Numbered from the stretch's first letter, positions 47,201-59,383 are shown. The stretch is 64,000 nucleotides of DNA from Morella rubra (GCA_003952965.2 CM025853.1:6991007-7055006), one strand, 5' to 3'. Notes: generated from the sequence alone by a model not told the origin. Translations and numbers: made by a program.

Positions 47201-48314
47201 TGTTTACTTTACCCCCCTTAAATCCACTCATCTTTTATCCCCTATAAATTCATTCATACTTGGAAGGAGGCTGCATGTTGTGGCCATAAGTCTCTTGGCC
47301 GAAAGCTAGTTAGTTGCTTTTATAGCATATGCATGACTAGGTGGTTTTGGCTTCGGTTGCAGATTCGGGACTTTGTGAAAGAAGTTCAAGATGAATTGTT
47401 GAAGCCAGGGTTCAACTCCTTTGGTTTGGGTGACTGTAAAGCCCCAAAAGTTCTTGGTGATATTGTTGAATCCATTGCCGGTGCCATTTTCCTTGACAGT
47501 GGGCGTGATACTGCAATTGTTTGGAAGGTTGGTTCCAGTAAAGGAAACTAGTTTTCTTTTTCCTTTTCTTCGGTTTTCATCCTTTCCTTTCTGGATTTCA
47601 ATGTTAGGAGCTGAAAGAGAAATCTTATCATAGTGATCTTTATGTCTCCAGGTGTTTGAACCTCTCTTGCAACCAATGGTTACCCCAGAAACACTGCCAA
47701 TGCATCCCGTGCGTGAGCTGCAAGAACGTTGTCAGCAACAAGCTGAAGGCTTGGAATACAAAGCAAGTCGAAGTGGCAATTTGGCTACTGTTGAAGTCTT
47801 CATCGATGGTGTCCAGGTAGGAATTGCTCAGAATCCACAAAAGAAGATGGCACAGAAACTAGCTGCCAGAAATGCACTCGCCGCTTTGAAAGAGAAGGAA
47901 ATTGCAGAAGCAGAAGCTAATGAGAAAGCGGATGAGAATGGGAAGAAAAAGAAGAATGGGAACCAAACATTTACCAGACAAACATTGAATGATATATGCT
48001 TGCGTAGAAATTGGCCCATGCCATTCTATCGGTAAAGATATAATAATGATTTTTTACTACTCTGCCGGTGTTAGGATGGTACATAGAGGTGACTCAATTG
48101 CTGATACAGAATGTTATTTTGTGCTGTCTTTCATAGGTGCGTGAACGAGGGTGGCCCTGCACATGCAAAGCGGTTTACTTTTGCTGTACGAGTGAATACT
48201 ACTGACCGAGGATGGACAGATGAGTGCGTGGGAGAGCCTATGCCAAGTGTCAAAAAGGCCAAGGATTCTGCTGCCGTTCTTCTCTTGGAGCTCATAAATA
48301 AGATGTACTCGTGA
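35248..48314 (+). CDS. DCL1: Dicer-like 1 (DCL1), microRNA-processing ribonuclease III
   Basis: Nuclear RNase III that cuts pri- and pre-microRNA hairpins with HYL1 and SERRATE. Twenty exons read by eye: 35248-36417, 36525-36638, 39883-40093, 40272-40666, 40739-40970, 41418-41590, 41684-41806, 41907-42067, 42290-42523, 42617-42767, 42855-43037, 44403-44561, 44631-44726, 44811-45439, 45812-45912, 45995-46194, 46274-47194, 47363-47527, 47652-48031, 48137-48314. They total 5,976 nt, 1,991 residues (Arabidopsis DCL1: 1,909 residues, also 20 exons). Order: Arg/Asp-rich N-terminus with [15 protein letters not shown] (from residue ~27) and basic nuclear-localisation-like patches; helicase with GAGKT (351-355) and DECH (457-460); helicase C; DUF283-type fold; PAZ; RNase IIIa (ERAELLGDA, 1461-1469); RNase IIIb (RLEFVGDAV, 1686-1694); two dsRNA-binding domains (from ~1824 and ~1911). 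Catalytic acidic residues are present. The ATG at 35248 is chosen as the first in-frame ATG. All junctions keep frame. Confidence 0.96.
36639..39882 (+). other. DCL1 intron 2, unusually long (3,244 bp)
   Basis: Starts GTACCT after exon 2 and ends TGCAG before exon 3. It accounts for a quarter of the gene. It contains repeat-like matter: a pyrimidine/ACTTTTTCA-rich tract at 38560-38650, flanked by AAAATTTTA inverted words (38523-38545 and 38665-38688), and a poly-T run with AATTCAT-rich inverted words at 39040-39660. This suggests MITE insertions. No gene is seen inside. Confidence 0.7.
42768..42854 (+). other. DCL1 intron 10 with non-canonical GC donor
   Basis: Exon 10 must end at CAG (42765-42767) to keep the conserved residues [14 protein letters not shown] continuous with exon 11. 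The intron then begins GCATGC and ends TTGCAG, a GC-AG intron of 87 bases. No GT donor nearby preserves this sequence. GC-AG introns are a known minor U2 class. Confidence 0.85.
43650..43760 (-). repeat. Possible LINE 3' end in DCL1 intron 11
   Basis: A T-rich run followed by TTGATAAGCGAGCTCTATTT, then TATTAAAAAC. On the minus strand this resembles the 3' tail of a plant non-LTR element ending in a TTATCAAA-poly(A) motif. No coding part and no target duplication were identified. Confidence 0.3.
44104..44338 (+). repeat. Three 79-bp tandem copies in DCL1 intron 11
   Basis: Copies start at 44104, 44183 and 44262, each with TATTGTGTTTAGTTTAC, then TTGAAGGAAATTNTCAYGGT, then GACAAAGGAATATTCTGCTT. 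They differ by a few substitutions; the third is cut short at about 44330. They lie about 65 bases upstream of exon 12. Confidence 0.9.
44550..44640 (+). promoter_or_regulatory. miR162 target site split by intron 12 of DCL1
   Basis: The end of exon 12 (CTGGATGCAGAG, 44550-44561) and the start of exon 13 (GTGTTATCGA, 44631-44640) join on splicing into a 22-base site. It is complementary to the conserved plant miR162, with one bulged base. The established feedback by which miR162 limits DCL1 mRNA uses a site at this exon 12/13 junction in Arabidopsis. In unspliced RNA the halves are 69 bases apart, so only spliced mRNA would be recognised. Confidence 0.9.
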
Positions 48315-48988
48315 AGGTAATGTTACGGTGTTTGCATCTCCTATTTTTGCAGTTAGAAATATCACGTAAAGCCCAAATTGTGGGTATTTGAGTGGGTAGG
48401 TTGTTTTTCGCATGACATTACCACCCTCGTTGTCGAACCTGAACCAGAAGGCAACGGGGATGATGGCATGGATCATCATAACCATTTTTTATGAAATGCT
48501 GAAATTTTCTGATTTTTACAACCTGCCCATGGCTGCCATTGTTATGACCCACGAAAAACTACATGAAACAAACACAATTGTGTAAAGTTCAATTTTGACG
48601 CAACGATCTGTTTCTCTTTTGCTGCCATTGCGCTTGTATCTGGCATTGTTTATAACTCTGGGCACATACTGAGGTCACTCCGTCCTTACCCCCCTCATAT
48701 GGCTGATGCAATGGCAGCTCGCATGGCTACTGGGGAGGCCTCTTATAAACTATGAGAGGTGATTGAGCAATGGAAGTAATGATTGAACTATTATGGTCGA
48801 GCACCTGCTGGACATCACTCGAATTCATTCGCGAAATAACGAGGAAGATGCCGTCTCTAGAACTTTGTTAAAGCTTCACGCCAGGCAAACTCCAACGCCC
48901 ATGTGCTTGCTAAATGCAACCGTTTTCAAGGCGTTGTTCCTTTCGATCTTATTCCGGTTCGGTTGTTAAACCACTCTTGTTTTTTATC
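48315..48988 (+). other. DCL1 3' untranslated and downstream sequence
   Basis: After the TGA at 48312-48314 the DCL1 3' UTR runs for an unknown distance; no strong AATAAA signal was found in the first 300 bases. The last part, 48861-48995, reads ASRQANSNAHVLAKCNRF on the + strand. This resembles the C-terminal part of an RNase H-like (RVT_3) domain found in plant non-LTR element proteins, and the frame ends at TGA 48993-48995. It is a short remnant at best. Confidence 0.45.
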
Positions 48989-48996
48989 CCCTTGAG

Positions 48997-51240
48997 TAAG
49001 GGTGGGCACCGAATTTTTTGGATTCGGAAGGCCCATATCCGAATCCGAAAATTTTGGATATCGTATTTCTGATCTGAATCGGATCCGTAATACCCATATA
49101 TCCGGTCCAGTCGGTGTATTCGGATTCGGGCCGGATATTGGATCGGATTCGGAGTTGGGCCAATACTAATTTGGGCCTCTGTAATGAGCTTTTTTATTTT
49201 GCAGATTTCTGAATTGGGCCATTTTTACGAGTTGGGCCAAGACCGATTTTGGGCTGTTTTAAGCTCTATAATGGGCGGTTTTAAGCTCTGTAATGGGCTG
49301 TTTTTTTTGCAGATACCTGTAACATATTATTTCAACCTTATTTTGCTTGGGCCCACTGTTTTTTTTGCAGATACCTGTAACATATTATCTCAGCCTTATT
49401 TTGCTTGGGCCCATTTCATATTCGGTAAAACTTGTGCTAAATTCAATTATATTTCAGCCTTTTTTTGTAGATTGCTAAAATTTAAAATTGCAGCCTTATT
49501 TCCTAAAAAAATCCCATTCGAATATGAGTATAAAATAAATCACCACATTCTAATATACTATATAACTACTAACTATAGATCACATGCCAATCGAACCAAA
49601 CATTAACATACAAGGTCTTCCTGCTTCCACACTTATAAATTCTAATTAACAATTTAATAGAAATAACAAAATGTAAAAAATAAAAACAAAAATAACACTA
49701 AATTACTTTCTAGTCTCTACAAACTAACAAATAAAACAAATTACATTAAATAACCCATTTGAATATATGGAAAGCCCAAGTAAGCAAAATATCATTCCAA
49801 TTACTAAAAAAGGCAATGCTTTCCATCATGTAGACAATGAATTACTGTTAGAATCTAAAGGCTAAAAGTAAGATAAAAAGAGAAACAAATAAGTGCAATA
49901 TTAGAAGATATTACTCGCATAGTCACAATGATGTCCAAAATCCAACTCATTCAAGATTCATCCAATAAGATATGCATAGGATCAATTTCCAATTCTATAT
50001 AAAAAAATAAAAACAATATTATATACACAAAAAGAAGAACCAAAAAAATAAATAAATTGAATTTCAAAGAACATTATTACCTATTTAGTCCTTTGCATAT
50101 TGGAAAACAAAAACAAAACAGAACAAAAAAAAAAATCAAGAAATGAAAAAAAAAAATCAGCAGAAACTGCTAAATATTTTTGACTTATTGGTGATGATCA
50201 AGTTTCAGATATAAAACAAGAAGTACAAAGGTGAAACTATTACAAACAACCACGAATTCCCTCCTTATAGAAGCACCCCACTGGTCTTAGAAGCCAAGCT
50301 ATTACAAACAGCCATGAATTCGGTCATTGGAAAAATCAATTCCTACGAGAAAGTAGTAAAATCATTTAAATTAAGAAAGATCAGAAGAACCAAAGATAGG
50401 CATAAGAATTAAATTCAAAGCATAGCATTCCAGAATAAGAATGAAACCCACTTAAAGCAAAACTCTCATTAACGCTTGCCTTTATCCATTACTATCATAA
50501 CGCAAATCAAAACTAAAACCTAAAAGCATTAAAATTTCAAATTGAAAGCTAAAAGCATTCAAATTAAAAGCAAGCATCATTCAATTGAACAATAAACCAA
50601 ATCAGCATATAACAGATCAACCAATTAGCAATTCAGCAAGTCAATCTCCAATCTCCAATATCCAATCTCAACAGGACACAAACCAATCTCCAATCTCCAA
50701 CACAACAAACCAATTCAATTCATAAGCCCTGACCTCCAATCTCCATATAAGTATATTCATTAATAATTTATAAACTGTTGGAATATACACTAACCTGAGA
50801 ATATACTCAGCAACTCAGCAAGGCAACAACTAGCAAATAGCAATGAAATGTCCTGAGGGCTGTGCCAGTGACAACATCAATAAATTAACAACAGCAAGCA
50901 ACATATAAATTTAATAATATAATAATAAACTTTATAATGAAGGAAACAACATTAAAAAAAATTACTAGAGGGCAGTGAGGTTACTGTCTTACTGAGGTAG
51001 GGCTGCGAAGGATGAGGGCTGTGAGCCTGTGACTTCTGTTTTTTTTTGCTGATGTTAGATGGTTCTTCAGATCACCAACTGCTTAAGCAAATTAATCCAT
51101 TATTCATATGCTTAGATCATCAAATTAGGTTATAAAATTAATCCATTTGAACAGCCCTAGTTGCAGAAATGTAAATCAAACAATATCACAACCAAGTACC
51201 AACTAATGCTTTCTAACTATTCGAATTGATAACATATGAC

Positions 51241-51279
<39 letters not shown>

Positions 51280-51762
51280 CTTACATGGCAGTATGGCACT
51301 CTATGAAGGAGCTGTCGCCTATCGACAGTGACTATCTAAGGAGCAAGAGGCTGTGAATTTGCAAGGAGACTCACGACAGGTGACGGCAAGGTGAACTAGC
51401 AGCTGAGGGGGGGAGACGGCGTCAAGGTGAACTGGCGGCTAAGGGGGGCAAGACCGGACTTAGGGTTAGGTTTTTTGAAAAAGAAGGCTGGGACGCCGGG
51501 AGATTGAAATTGAAAATGAGCATTGAGAAAGGAGGGGGGAAGGGAAACGCGATTCGCGAATAAGGGATGGGGGGCGTTAAACGAGCGTTTAACTAAACGT
51601 TTCAATTCGAGTCGGGTTGGGCACAATCGGATTTACATCCTGATATCCGACCTCGACCCGAATCAATGAAATTTCTATTAAAACTATCCGAATCCGGTTT
51701 CGCCCGACCCGATCGGGTCGAGTCGGGCCGGATCCGGATCGGGTGATTTTTGAACACCCCTA
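48997..51762. mobile_element. Non-autonomous hAT-like element, 2,766 bp, with 8-bp TSD
   Basis: The left end TAAGGGTGGGCACCGAATTT is mirrored by the right end (inverted: TAGGGGTGTTCAAAAATCAC). Both ends carry GGATTCGG/CCGAATCC and CCGGATCGG-type subterminal repeats. The exact 8-base duplication CCCTTGAG is at 48989-48996 and 51763-51770, diagnostic for hAT. No transposase ORF is found. The interior has a tandem repeat at 49312-49412 (GCAGATACCTGTAACATATT twice) and a (GA)n tract near 51246-51277. Confidence 0.85.
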
Positions 51763-51770
51763 CCCTTGAG

Positions 51771-54262
51771 GGTTATTTTCACTATTTGAATAAAATGACT
51801 CTTTGCTTTGGAAAAAAAATTACTTTTTCCAAGATTTCATCCTGTATTTGAACAGACATATGCAAGATGCTGAAGTTATCACTAACTTATACATAATTGT
51901 TGCAATCCAAACAGTTAACGGGAAAAATTTTGTATTTACTTTGCCCCTTTTTGAAAATATATGCAAGATGCTGAAGTTATGACCTTGTATTTACAGCCTG
52001 AAATATTTGAACAGAATGTTCATTCATTACATTAAGAACTTGAGGACATTCTGGTACTGATTCTGATACCAAAAATACGAGGGTAGTATATAGAACAATA
52101 TGATTTCGGCAAGAACAAAGTTCCAATGGAGGCACACAATGTAAGGGTCCCTCGTCATTCCTTCTCAAACAAACAAGCAAAAGAAAAAAAACAAAACAAA
52201 ACAAAAAACAAAAACAAGGGTTGTACAGGTCTCACTCAACCCGACCGCCTGACCCGAACCCACTCGAACACAGACTGAATTCGGTCGGGTTTTACACGGG
52301 GTCGATTGGGCGTGGGCCCAGAGTGTTTAAGCCTGCCTATACTCGGGTCGGGCCTCGATATACCGCTATTCACCTCAGCCCGACCCGAACCGCCCGAATA
52401 TTGTACATTTCTTAAACCCTAAGCAGTTTGCCTCCTTCAAGCCTCAACCCGTCGCCGTTTGCCTCCTTCTCCCAGCCGGATTCGAAGATCTCTATGAAGC
52501 TTGGTGGAATGATCTATGTGATTGAAAGAGATCGGAGGACTTCGTCAAAGCACGTTCTATTATTGCTTCTAGCTAGTACCTGTAAGCAACGAGTTTTATT
52601 TTCATTCAAAGCATAGAAGGAAGGTTTCTTGCGAAAGGCTGGCTTGGTTGCTTTCTAATGCAGGTAATGGACCTCTTTTCTTTTTAAAACTTAGCTTGAA
52701 TCAATCTTCTGTTGAATCGAGCACATTCAAAGACCAAAATTGCAGACCCAAAGTTGGATTTATTTGTATAGTTGGATATTGATCCTTATAGGACCAGTTT
52801 AATCCACTTTTTTGCTAGTGACTCATTCTTTCTTCGGTAGGGAGGCAGATGAGTGAGAAACAAAAGATAGAAAAACACCCTGCAGCGATTGCTACAGATT
52901 CATAAAAACTTAGGAATGCAAAAAGTAAAAGATCTAAACATCTAGAGTAACCAACTGGACTGAGTTGCATATCTCTTACCTTGTTTTTATATTAAATACA
53001 AATTATTGCTTTGATGGATTCTTCCTTTTATTTAATATGATGAACCCTAGATGTTGTCTAAACAACTTTTTATTTAATATGGTTTTTTTTTTTTTGCAGG
53101 TTAATTTTGAAGCTCACCAATTCCATAATCTTTCTTTATCCATGAAGAAAGCAGTTCATTACGAGTTTGGGGTGGTGGAGAAGACCTTGTGGTGTTTGTT
53201 AGAGTGATTACAAGTTCAAAATGCGGATAATGGTGAATAGAAAGTTTCTGGAACGAACAAGGAGGCTTTTTAGGTGAGTTTTGAGCTGTTGATTGAGTTG
53301 CAAAGGCTAGGATTGAAGGTTTGTTGGACGTCTAAAAGACCCATTGAGGTTTGGAGCCCATAAAGGGGAGTTGAAATTGGTAGCTGCCAAGCTATGAAGG
53401 GGAAGCTACACATATGGAAATACTTTGTTTGATGTGCATTTACTTAGAGAGGGGTGGATGGATTGTAATGGGGTTGTTTCAGAATTTCTAGTTCTGTTTT
53501 TTGCAGCCTTGCTCCTCTTATTACCTTTTTGACGTTTTAGTGGCTATAGAATAAACTGGTTTAAGTCTGCTTTTGCAGGGGAAGTGTAGTGTACGTGTGT
53601 GTGTGTGTGTGTTTGTCTAAATGTTGTTGAATTCCAAATTATCTCAGGATATCATTGAGTAGCTCCTATCTTCTTCTTTTTTTCCTTTTTTTTCTTCAAT
53701 TCCTGTCTATATATCTCTTTACTAACAGCTTCTTTTACCTGTTAGTCTTCTTGAATTGGTTTTGTCTAAATTTCCAGAGATAAAGCAAGATAAAACGTAT
53801 TTACTCTGTAATATACTTTTAGTTGGACTTCCTTCGTTGGCTAGGTGAATTGACTTGAATCCTGTAGCATAAATATTGCACGCTTTGGGTTAAAGATTAT
53901 GATATGAAACAAAAGATAAAAATGCTTTTCATTTCCTTGCAGTCCTCATATATATACACACACGTATATTTGTATATGTTATATGTGATTTTGCTTTGTA
54001 GCAGCATGAAAACAGTGAAAGTTTTCTGATTGGTTGTATCCAGGGATTATATTCTGCTTTTGTAATTTGCCATTTGCTTAGGATTCATTGCATCACAAAC
54101 TAAATTGCTTTGTTTCTGAACTTGATCTTTCTTGTAGGAGCTGCTAAGGCAAGAGCTTAGAATGCAGAACCCTTATGAGGTTGCAAGATTGATATATTCG
54201 GTTGACATGGAGCAAAAGGCTCATGTCTTGGAAGACGATGGTTCTCTTCAGGATCAAATGTG
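51771..54262. other. Intergenic stretch with a GC-rich repeat and unrecognised exon-like pieces
   Basis: 52217-52405 is rich in CCCGACCCGAA / TCGGGTCGGG words and begins GGTTGTACAGG, resembling hAT-like ends of the 55548 type. 53100-53205 follows a TTTTTGCAG acceptor-like end and reads an open + frame (FEAHQFHNLSLSMKKAVHYE). 54138-54262 follows TTCTTGTAG and reads ELLRQELRMQNPYEVARLIY. These could be exons of an unknown gene, but no start, linking frame or family was identified. A (GT)n tract lies near 53597-53611. Confidence 0.35.
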
Positions 54263-54270
54263 CTTCCATC

Positions 54271-55141
54271 CAGAGGCGGAGGGAGGGGGGGTCCAACTGG
54301 GCCCTGGCCCCGATTGGACCAATGCAAGACATTGAATTTTTATTTTTATTTTTTATTTTTTTTATCCTGTAAAACTTACTTGTAATTGATCAAGACAATG
54401 GCTGATATGCTATTAATATACAATTTTGAAATTATATTGAAATTGTGATTAGGACCTTAGGTTGTGACTTGTGAAATTATATTGATGAATTTTATTTTGT
54501 TTTGTTTAGATAATGGATAAGTTTTTGATAAAAAAAAAAAAAATCAGTGGGATTGTCTAATACTCCTAATCTGACTCCTACTTCTGAGACAACTACTAGT
54601 TCGAAAAGACCTAGTATTTTATTTAGTCCGAATGATATTGTTGTTGACCTAGGGTTAAGTAAACTCATTGAAGAATATGATGTGGGATTAGAGATTAAGT
54701 TCGAAGGGAGTATTTGATAAAATGTCCTTGTCAACCGCTTGGGCATGATTTTCCCAAGAAACAATATGGAAAATGAATGAAGGCTTTTTTGGAGGCATGG
54801 TTCAAAGAATATGAGTATTAGATGCGGTGTATTGCTTGTGGTGTTATCTAATTAGACAAAGTAGATGATCAAGATCTGGGGAAGATGTGTTTACATCTAC
54901 AGGATTTAGCAATTGAAAAATGGGAGTGGAGGTATTTGGGAGTCATGCTGGTGCATTTAATAGTCTCAGCAAATAGTATGGTATGTGTATTTCAATATAA
55001 TATATTTTTAATGTTTTTAGTCCTTAAATTTTAATATTTTAACTCTAAGATATTTTTTTGCATTATATAGTAAAAAAAAATTTCTGTCATTTTCCCTTCG
55101 AAGTTGGCCCCCCTTCAGATTGATTCCTGGCTCCGCCACTG
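54271..55141 (+). mobile_element. Small hAT remnant, 871 bp, with 8-bp TSD
   Basis: The left end CAGAGGCGGAGGGAGG is mirrored at the right by CCTGGCTCCGCCACTG. The exact 8-base duplication CTTCCATC is at 54263-54270 and 55142-55149. Inside, the + strand at about 54715-54790 encodes KCPCQPLGHDFPKKQYGK followed by a stop and then AWFKEYEY. This is a fragment of the TTF-type zinc-finger domain of ZMYM1-like hAT proteins. The remaining transposase is deleted. Confidence 0.85.
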
Positions 55142-55320
55142 CTTCCATCGAAGCATGTTTCCATCTCTAGAACTTTGACATGCTTGTCTATAGAGCAAGA
55201 ACTTATTTTAATTCTTGAAAACACTGAACCCTAACAGTGGGTTCAGAAAGATAACTTATTTTATGTTTGCTTTACAGGTCTTTGAAATAAGTCTGCATTT
55301 TGTTTCAATCCAAAAGCAAT

Positions 55321-55548
55321 CTAGGAATTAAACCCAATCAATCCAAAAGCAACCCGAATCCCAACCCATGCACCCACACACCCCACCCAAAAAAAAAAAA
55401 ACCCGCCCGAATTTGACTTGACCCAACTGGGGTCAGTTTCGGGTGGGCTCAGATAACAGTTATGATTGGGTCGGTATACAGGTCGGATTGGGGGCGTCTG
55501 GCCGTGTGCCATGTGGACCCAACCCGACCCGACAACTGTACACCCCTA
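55321..55548. mobile_element. One end of a hAT-like element cutting a WAK-like exon
   Basis: The sequence is full of AACCCGACCCGAC / TCGGGTTGG words and ends ...CAACTGTACACCCCTA at 55548. Inverted, this reads TAGGGGTGTACAG, a common hAT-like terminus. The base after the end continues into a WAK-like exon on the minus strand. The other end was not located with confidence (52217 is a weak candidate), and no TSD could be paired. Confidence 0.45.
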
Positions 55549-55556
55549 CCCCTAGC

Positions 55557-55621
55557 AACATTGATGCATATTTGATTAGGATCATTGCAGGCCTGGTTTT
55601 GAGTTTCGCACTTATCAATAT
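55557..55621 (-). pseudogene. WAK-like exon 2 fragment (EGF-like, calcium-binding)
   Basis: The minus strand reads NIDKCETQNQACNDPNQICI, then NVA, before it is cut by the hAT-like end. Position and Cys spacing match the calcium-binding EGF domain (usual start DIDEC) encoded by the second exon of wall-associated kinases. The expected AG acceptor just before it reads AA (55623-55622), so splicing would be lost. It follows the exon at 63613-64000 in the right order and phase. The kinase-domain exons are absent from the window. Confidence 0.55.
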
Positions 55622-56195
55622 TTGACACACGTTGCAGCACATCAGAAGGTGGAATTAGTGATAAGTCCTCATTTATCAAACATAATCACTGGAAATTAAA
55701 ATACCTATTCAAATCAATTAATCAAGCACGCTGAGTCGACCCAGCGAAGAAATAACATACAATTTCCAAACCCAACCTTACTCAACAGTCAACTCCTCCC
55801 TTTACGGGGCGTAAAAGAAAAGGAATAATGGAAAGCAAACGCAAGCACTCGAAATAGAAATCGATGTCTTCTTGTGGGCTCCTTCCAAAGCAGAGGCCTT
55901 GTGTGTGACCAATTGACCAATTAACTTTATTTTTCATGACAAAAAACACAAAAACTAAAACATCTTTCACAAAACTCCATAAACCATTCCTAAGTCTTTC
56001 CTCACTAAACATAGTCCCAATATTTTTACAATCGCCTGAATTATTTTAAAAACCTGATCTTTTTCCTGAAAAGCTTCTCTCTCGGGCCACCACTTTTACG
56101 AAAAGAAATGAATCTTTGAAACTATTTATGGTTGAGTTGTAGAATAGGGGATTTCCCTTTAGATTTTTTTTCGTAGTTGATTCGGTTGAAGAGAA

Positions 56196-56215
56196 ATATA
56201 TATATATATATATAT
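56196..56215. repeat. (TA)10 microsatellite at the left edge of the pararetrovirus insertion
   Basis: Twenty bases of perfect TA repeat directly before viral sequence. A matching TA run (63527-63537) directly follows the other end. Together they suggest insertion into a single TA repeat. Confidence 0.85.
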
Positions 56216-56221
56216 TCATTA

Positions 56222-56683
56222 AATGTGTTGTTTCATATTCTTTGCCAATTGGTATTAATTCAAGTAGCCGCAACTCCTTTAACTCGTCAAGGATTAAATG
56301 CTTCTATTTTATTATGTTTAAGAGATGGTAGACATAATCAATTTTCAAACTCTTTATTAGGTATAGTTGAATCCTCTCTTCATCAAGGTCCTATATATTT
56401 TAATTGTTATCCTTATTTTCCTCTTTCCCTTTCTAATCCTACAATTTTACATTCTTTAATATTAAATATTAAATCCATGGGTCATGATATGATCGAGGGT
56501 GCTCAATACTTTGCCATTGTATATAGACTTCATTATAAATAAATGAAGACGACTCTTGATCCTAGATCCAAAGTTCGTTCTCATTCAGGAGAAACTTTAC
56601 TTTTAACCACAAGTAATGAATTTTCAAATATTATTATTCCTCGTATAATAAAATGGGATGATATTGTTTTACCAGATAATTGA
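56222..56683 (+). pseudogene. Pararetrovirus ORF1: movement-protein C-terminal part
   Basis: The frame open to 56542 shows the conserved end of the 30K-type movement protein of Caulimoviridae. A GLNASILLCLRDGRHNQF segment is followed by GPIYFNCYP. In plant viruses this family forms tubules or opens plasmodesmata. The N-terminal part is absent because insertion began here. In-frame stops at 56540-56542 and 56681-56683 break the polyprotein before the coat-protein region. Confidence 0.8.
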
Positions 56684-59383
56684 AAATTACCCTTAATTGT
56701 ACCCACTCCTAAAAAGAAAAATAAAAATATTGAATGTTTTACACAACATACAAATGGATTTGTTACTTTATCTTTTAAAGATAATAATTTTTCAAATAGA
56801 TCATATTCATCTTTATCTCCCTCGTCAAGTTCTCAAAATTTTCAATCTGCTTTAAACTCTTTTCACCCCAGTACTTCATCTTTCCGTAATAGTATATCTT
56901 CAATACCCTCCTATATACCTAAAAGTATACATTCTGAAGCTTCTGTTCAATTACCTATTTATGATAATAATACTCAATCGGAACCACCTGATAAAACTTC
57001 TCCTACACAGTCTGAAATTATATCTTTACAACGATCACATTCTATAAATGTTTTACAAACTGAGTTTATCCTTAATAAAGAAATACTTTGTCATGATTTT
57101 GAATCTTTGGAAAATATCATCAAAAGAAATTGGTTCTTACATACTTATAATAAAACTGAACAAGCCTCAATAAGAAAAGAATACTATGACTATATGTATA
57201 AAATTAAGCAATATATACCTTTCTTTTCATGGTTTGAACATAATTTATCTACTTTAAATGTACTCACAAAAGAAATACCATGGTTAACAACAGATAGCAA
57301 AAAGATATATGAATTTTATCCTCCTCCTAAAACTACTATTAGTATAGATCATCAGTCCAAGCAATATTTTGCTACTCCTTATAAAGTCAATACTAATAAT
57401 AATGATAAAAACTTTGATAATATTATTCAACAAAATAATTATACAAATGTCTATTTACAACAAATAGGAATACATTTAAATAAATTAGAAAATTTAATTA
57501 AACCATCAATTCCTTCTAAAACTTCTGTTCATAAGCCTATGTTTATTCCTCATGAATTACCACAAATGCCTCTGTTATCTACAGAAGAAACATCAAACAG
57601 TAAATTAGATAAAATAAATGAAATGCTCATGAATTTATTTTTAAATGATAAAAATTCAATACCATCATCTTCTAAAAAACAAGTTCAAGTACTAAGTTAT
57701 TATTCATCCTCTTCTTCTCATTCATCATCTGAATTTGATAATGATATTAATACAGTTGACCAATTAGAAGCACAATTTCAAGAAGATTTACAAATTAATA
57801 AAATACATACTCCCAAAATTTCTAAATCTAAATATTATAATACTAATCAACGAAACTATTATCCCCGTCCTACTCCTCCTAATTTACAATATGAAGAAAG
57901 ACATTTACAAAATACTACTTCTTATTCAACTCAACAGATTTATGAATGGAACATTGATGGTATATCAGAATATGAAATTCTTAATATTATCCATGAAATG
58001 ACAATGTTTGCTAATGTACTAAAAAAATCTCATAGAACAGATAGGCAAACTACTAATTGCATACTAGCTGGTTTTACAGGTCAATTAAAAAACTGGTGGG
58101 ATAGATACTTAACTTCCGAAGAAAAAGATTTAATACTCAATGCTGTTAAAACTGATAATGATAATAATCCTATTATAGGAGAAAATAGTTATACTATACC
58201 CGATTCTATAAGTGCTTTATTATTTACAATAACAAAAAAATTTATAGGTGATCCCGTTATTTATAAAGAAAGATCTTCTGATTTTCTTTTAAATTTAAAA
58301 TGCCCTACTCTTTCTGATTTTAGATGGTATAAATATGTTTTCTTATCTAAAGTTCTGCAACGAGATGATTGTAATCAAGTATATTGGAAAGAAAACTTTA
58401 TAGCTGATCTTCCTTATTATTTTGCTCAAAAAGTACGTATCAATTTAGCTAATGATGATGATATTATATTATATCATCAATATACTTATAGTGAAATTAT
58501 TAATATAGTTAATAGAACAGGACTTCTTCTTTGCAATGATTTAAAATTAAAGAAAATATTAGAACACGAAAAGAAACATACTCGTAGAGAATTAGGATTC
58601 TTTTGTGAACAATATAGATATTCTCCACTCATTGCTCCTTCAAAACAAAACAAAAGAAATATAAAATTTAATACAACTCCATATAAAAAGAAATATAAGA
58701 AATATCATACATATCATACTAAACCAAATAAGAAATCTTCTCCTAAAAAATATAAAAGAACAACAAAACAAAAAGATACATCTTCTCCTCCCACATGTTG
58801 GAAATGTGGAAAAACTAGTCATTTTACAGCTAAATGTTATGTTAAAAAACAAATAAAAGAATTAGATATATCTTCTGAGTTAAAACATCAATTGTGCAAG
58901 ATTTTCCTTAATAATAATCCATCTAGTATACCCGATAAAGAATATTCCTCACACTCTTCAAATAATTCATCGTCATCTTCTTCATCTGAAAATGTACAAC
59001 TTTGTAATTGTGCTATAGATAATTGTACATGTGACAAACAAATCTTTATTTTATCAAATACTGATCAATTATTACTTGAAACTATTACACAAATAAAAGA
59101 CCCTGAAGTACAAAAAACTTATCTTTTAAAAATGAAAGATCTAGCTACACAATCTTCCCCATCTCAGGAATCAAATGATATATTTTCTTCATCTGCTTAT
59201 TATGATTTTAATAAAATATTAGCTAGATTCTCTTCTAAAAATAGTAAACATGTTACTATAACTGATCTTCAAAAAGAAATTCAAATACTTAAACAAGAGA
59301 TTAAACAATTACAAAATAATCAACTCAACTTTACAAAAATTACAGATCAATTATTAACTGAAATATGTCTTCTTAAAACATAA
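56684..59383 (+). pseudogene. Pararetrovirus ORF1: linker and coat-protein region with CCHC zinc finger
   Basis: The frame is open for 2.7 kb. A Ser/Pro-rich linker leads into the coat-protein region. A CX2CX4HX4C zinc finger (CWKCGKTSHFTAKC) is encoded at 58796-58837, preceded by a Lys-rich basic stretch (about 58650-58780), the usual nucleic-acid-binding layout of caulimovirid coat proteins. A second Cys cluster (CNCAIDNCTC) lies at about 59003-59035. The region ends in Gln/Leu heptad-like repeats that could form a coiled coil. The TAA at 59381-59383 interrupts it, and the same frame continues into the protease. Confidence 0.85.

Noticed and set aside
52217..55548. One hAT element with ends at 52217 and 55548
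   Set aside because: The ends share TGTACA and GGGTCGGG words, but no 8-bp duplication could be paired, so they may be ends of two different elements.
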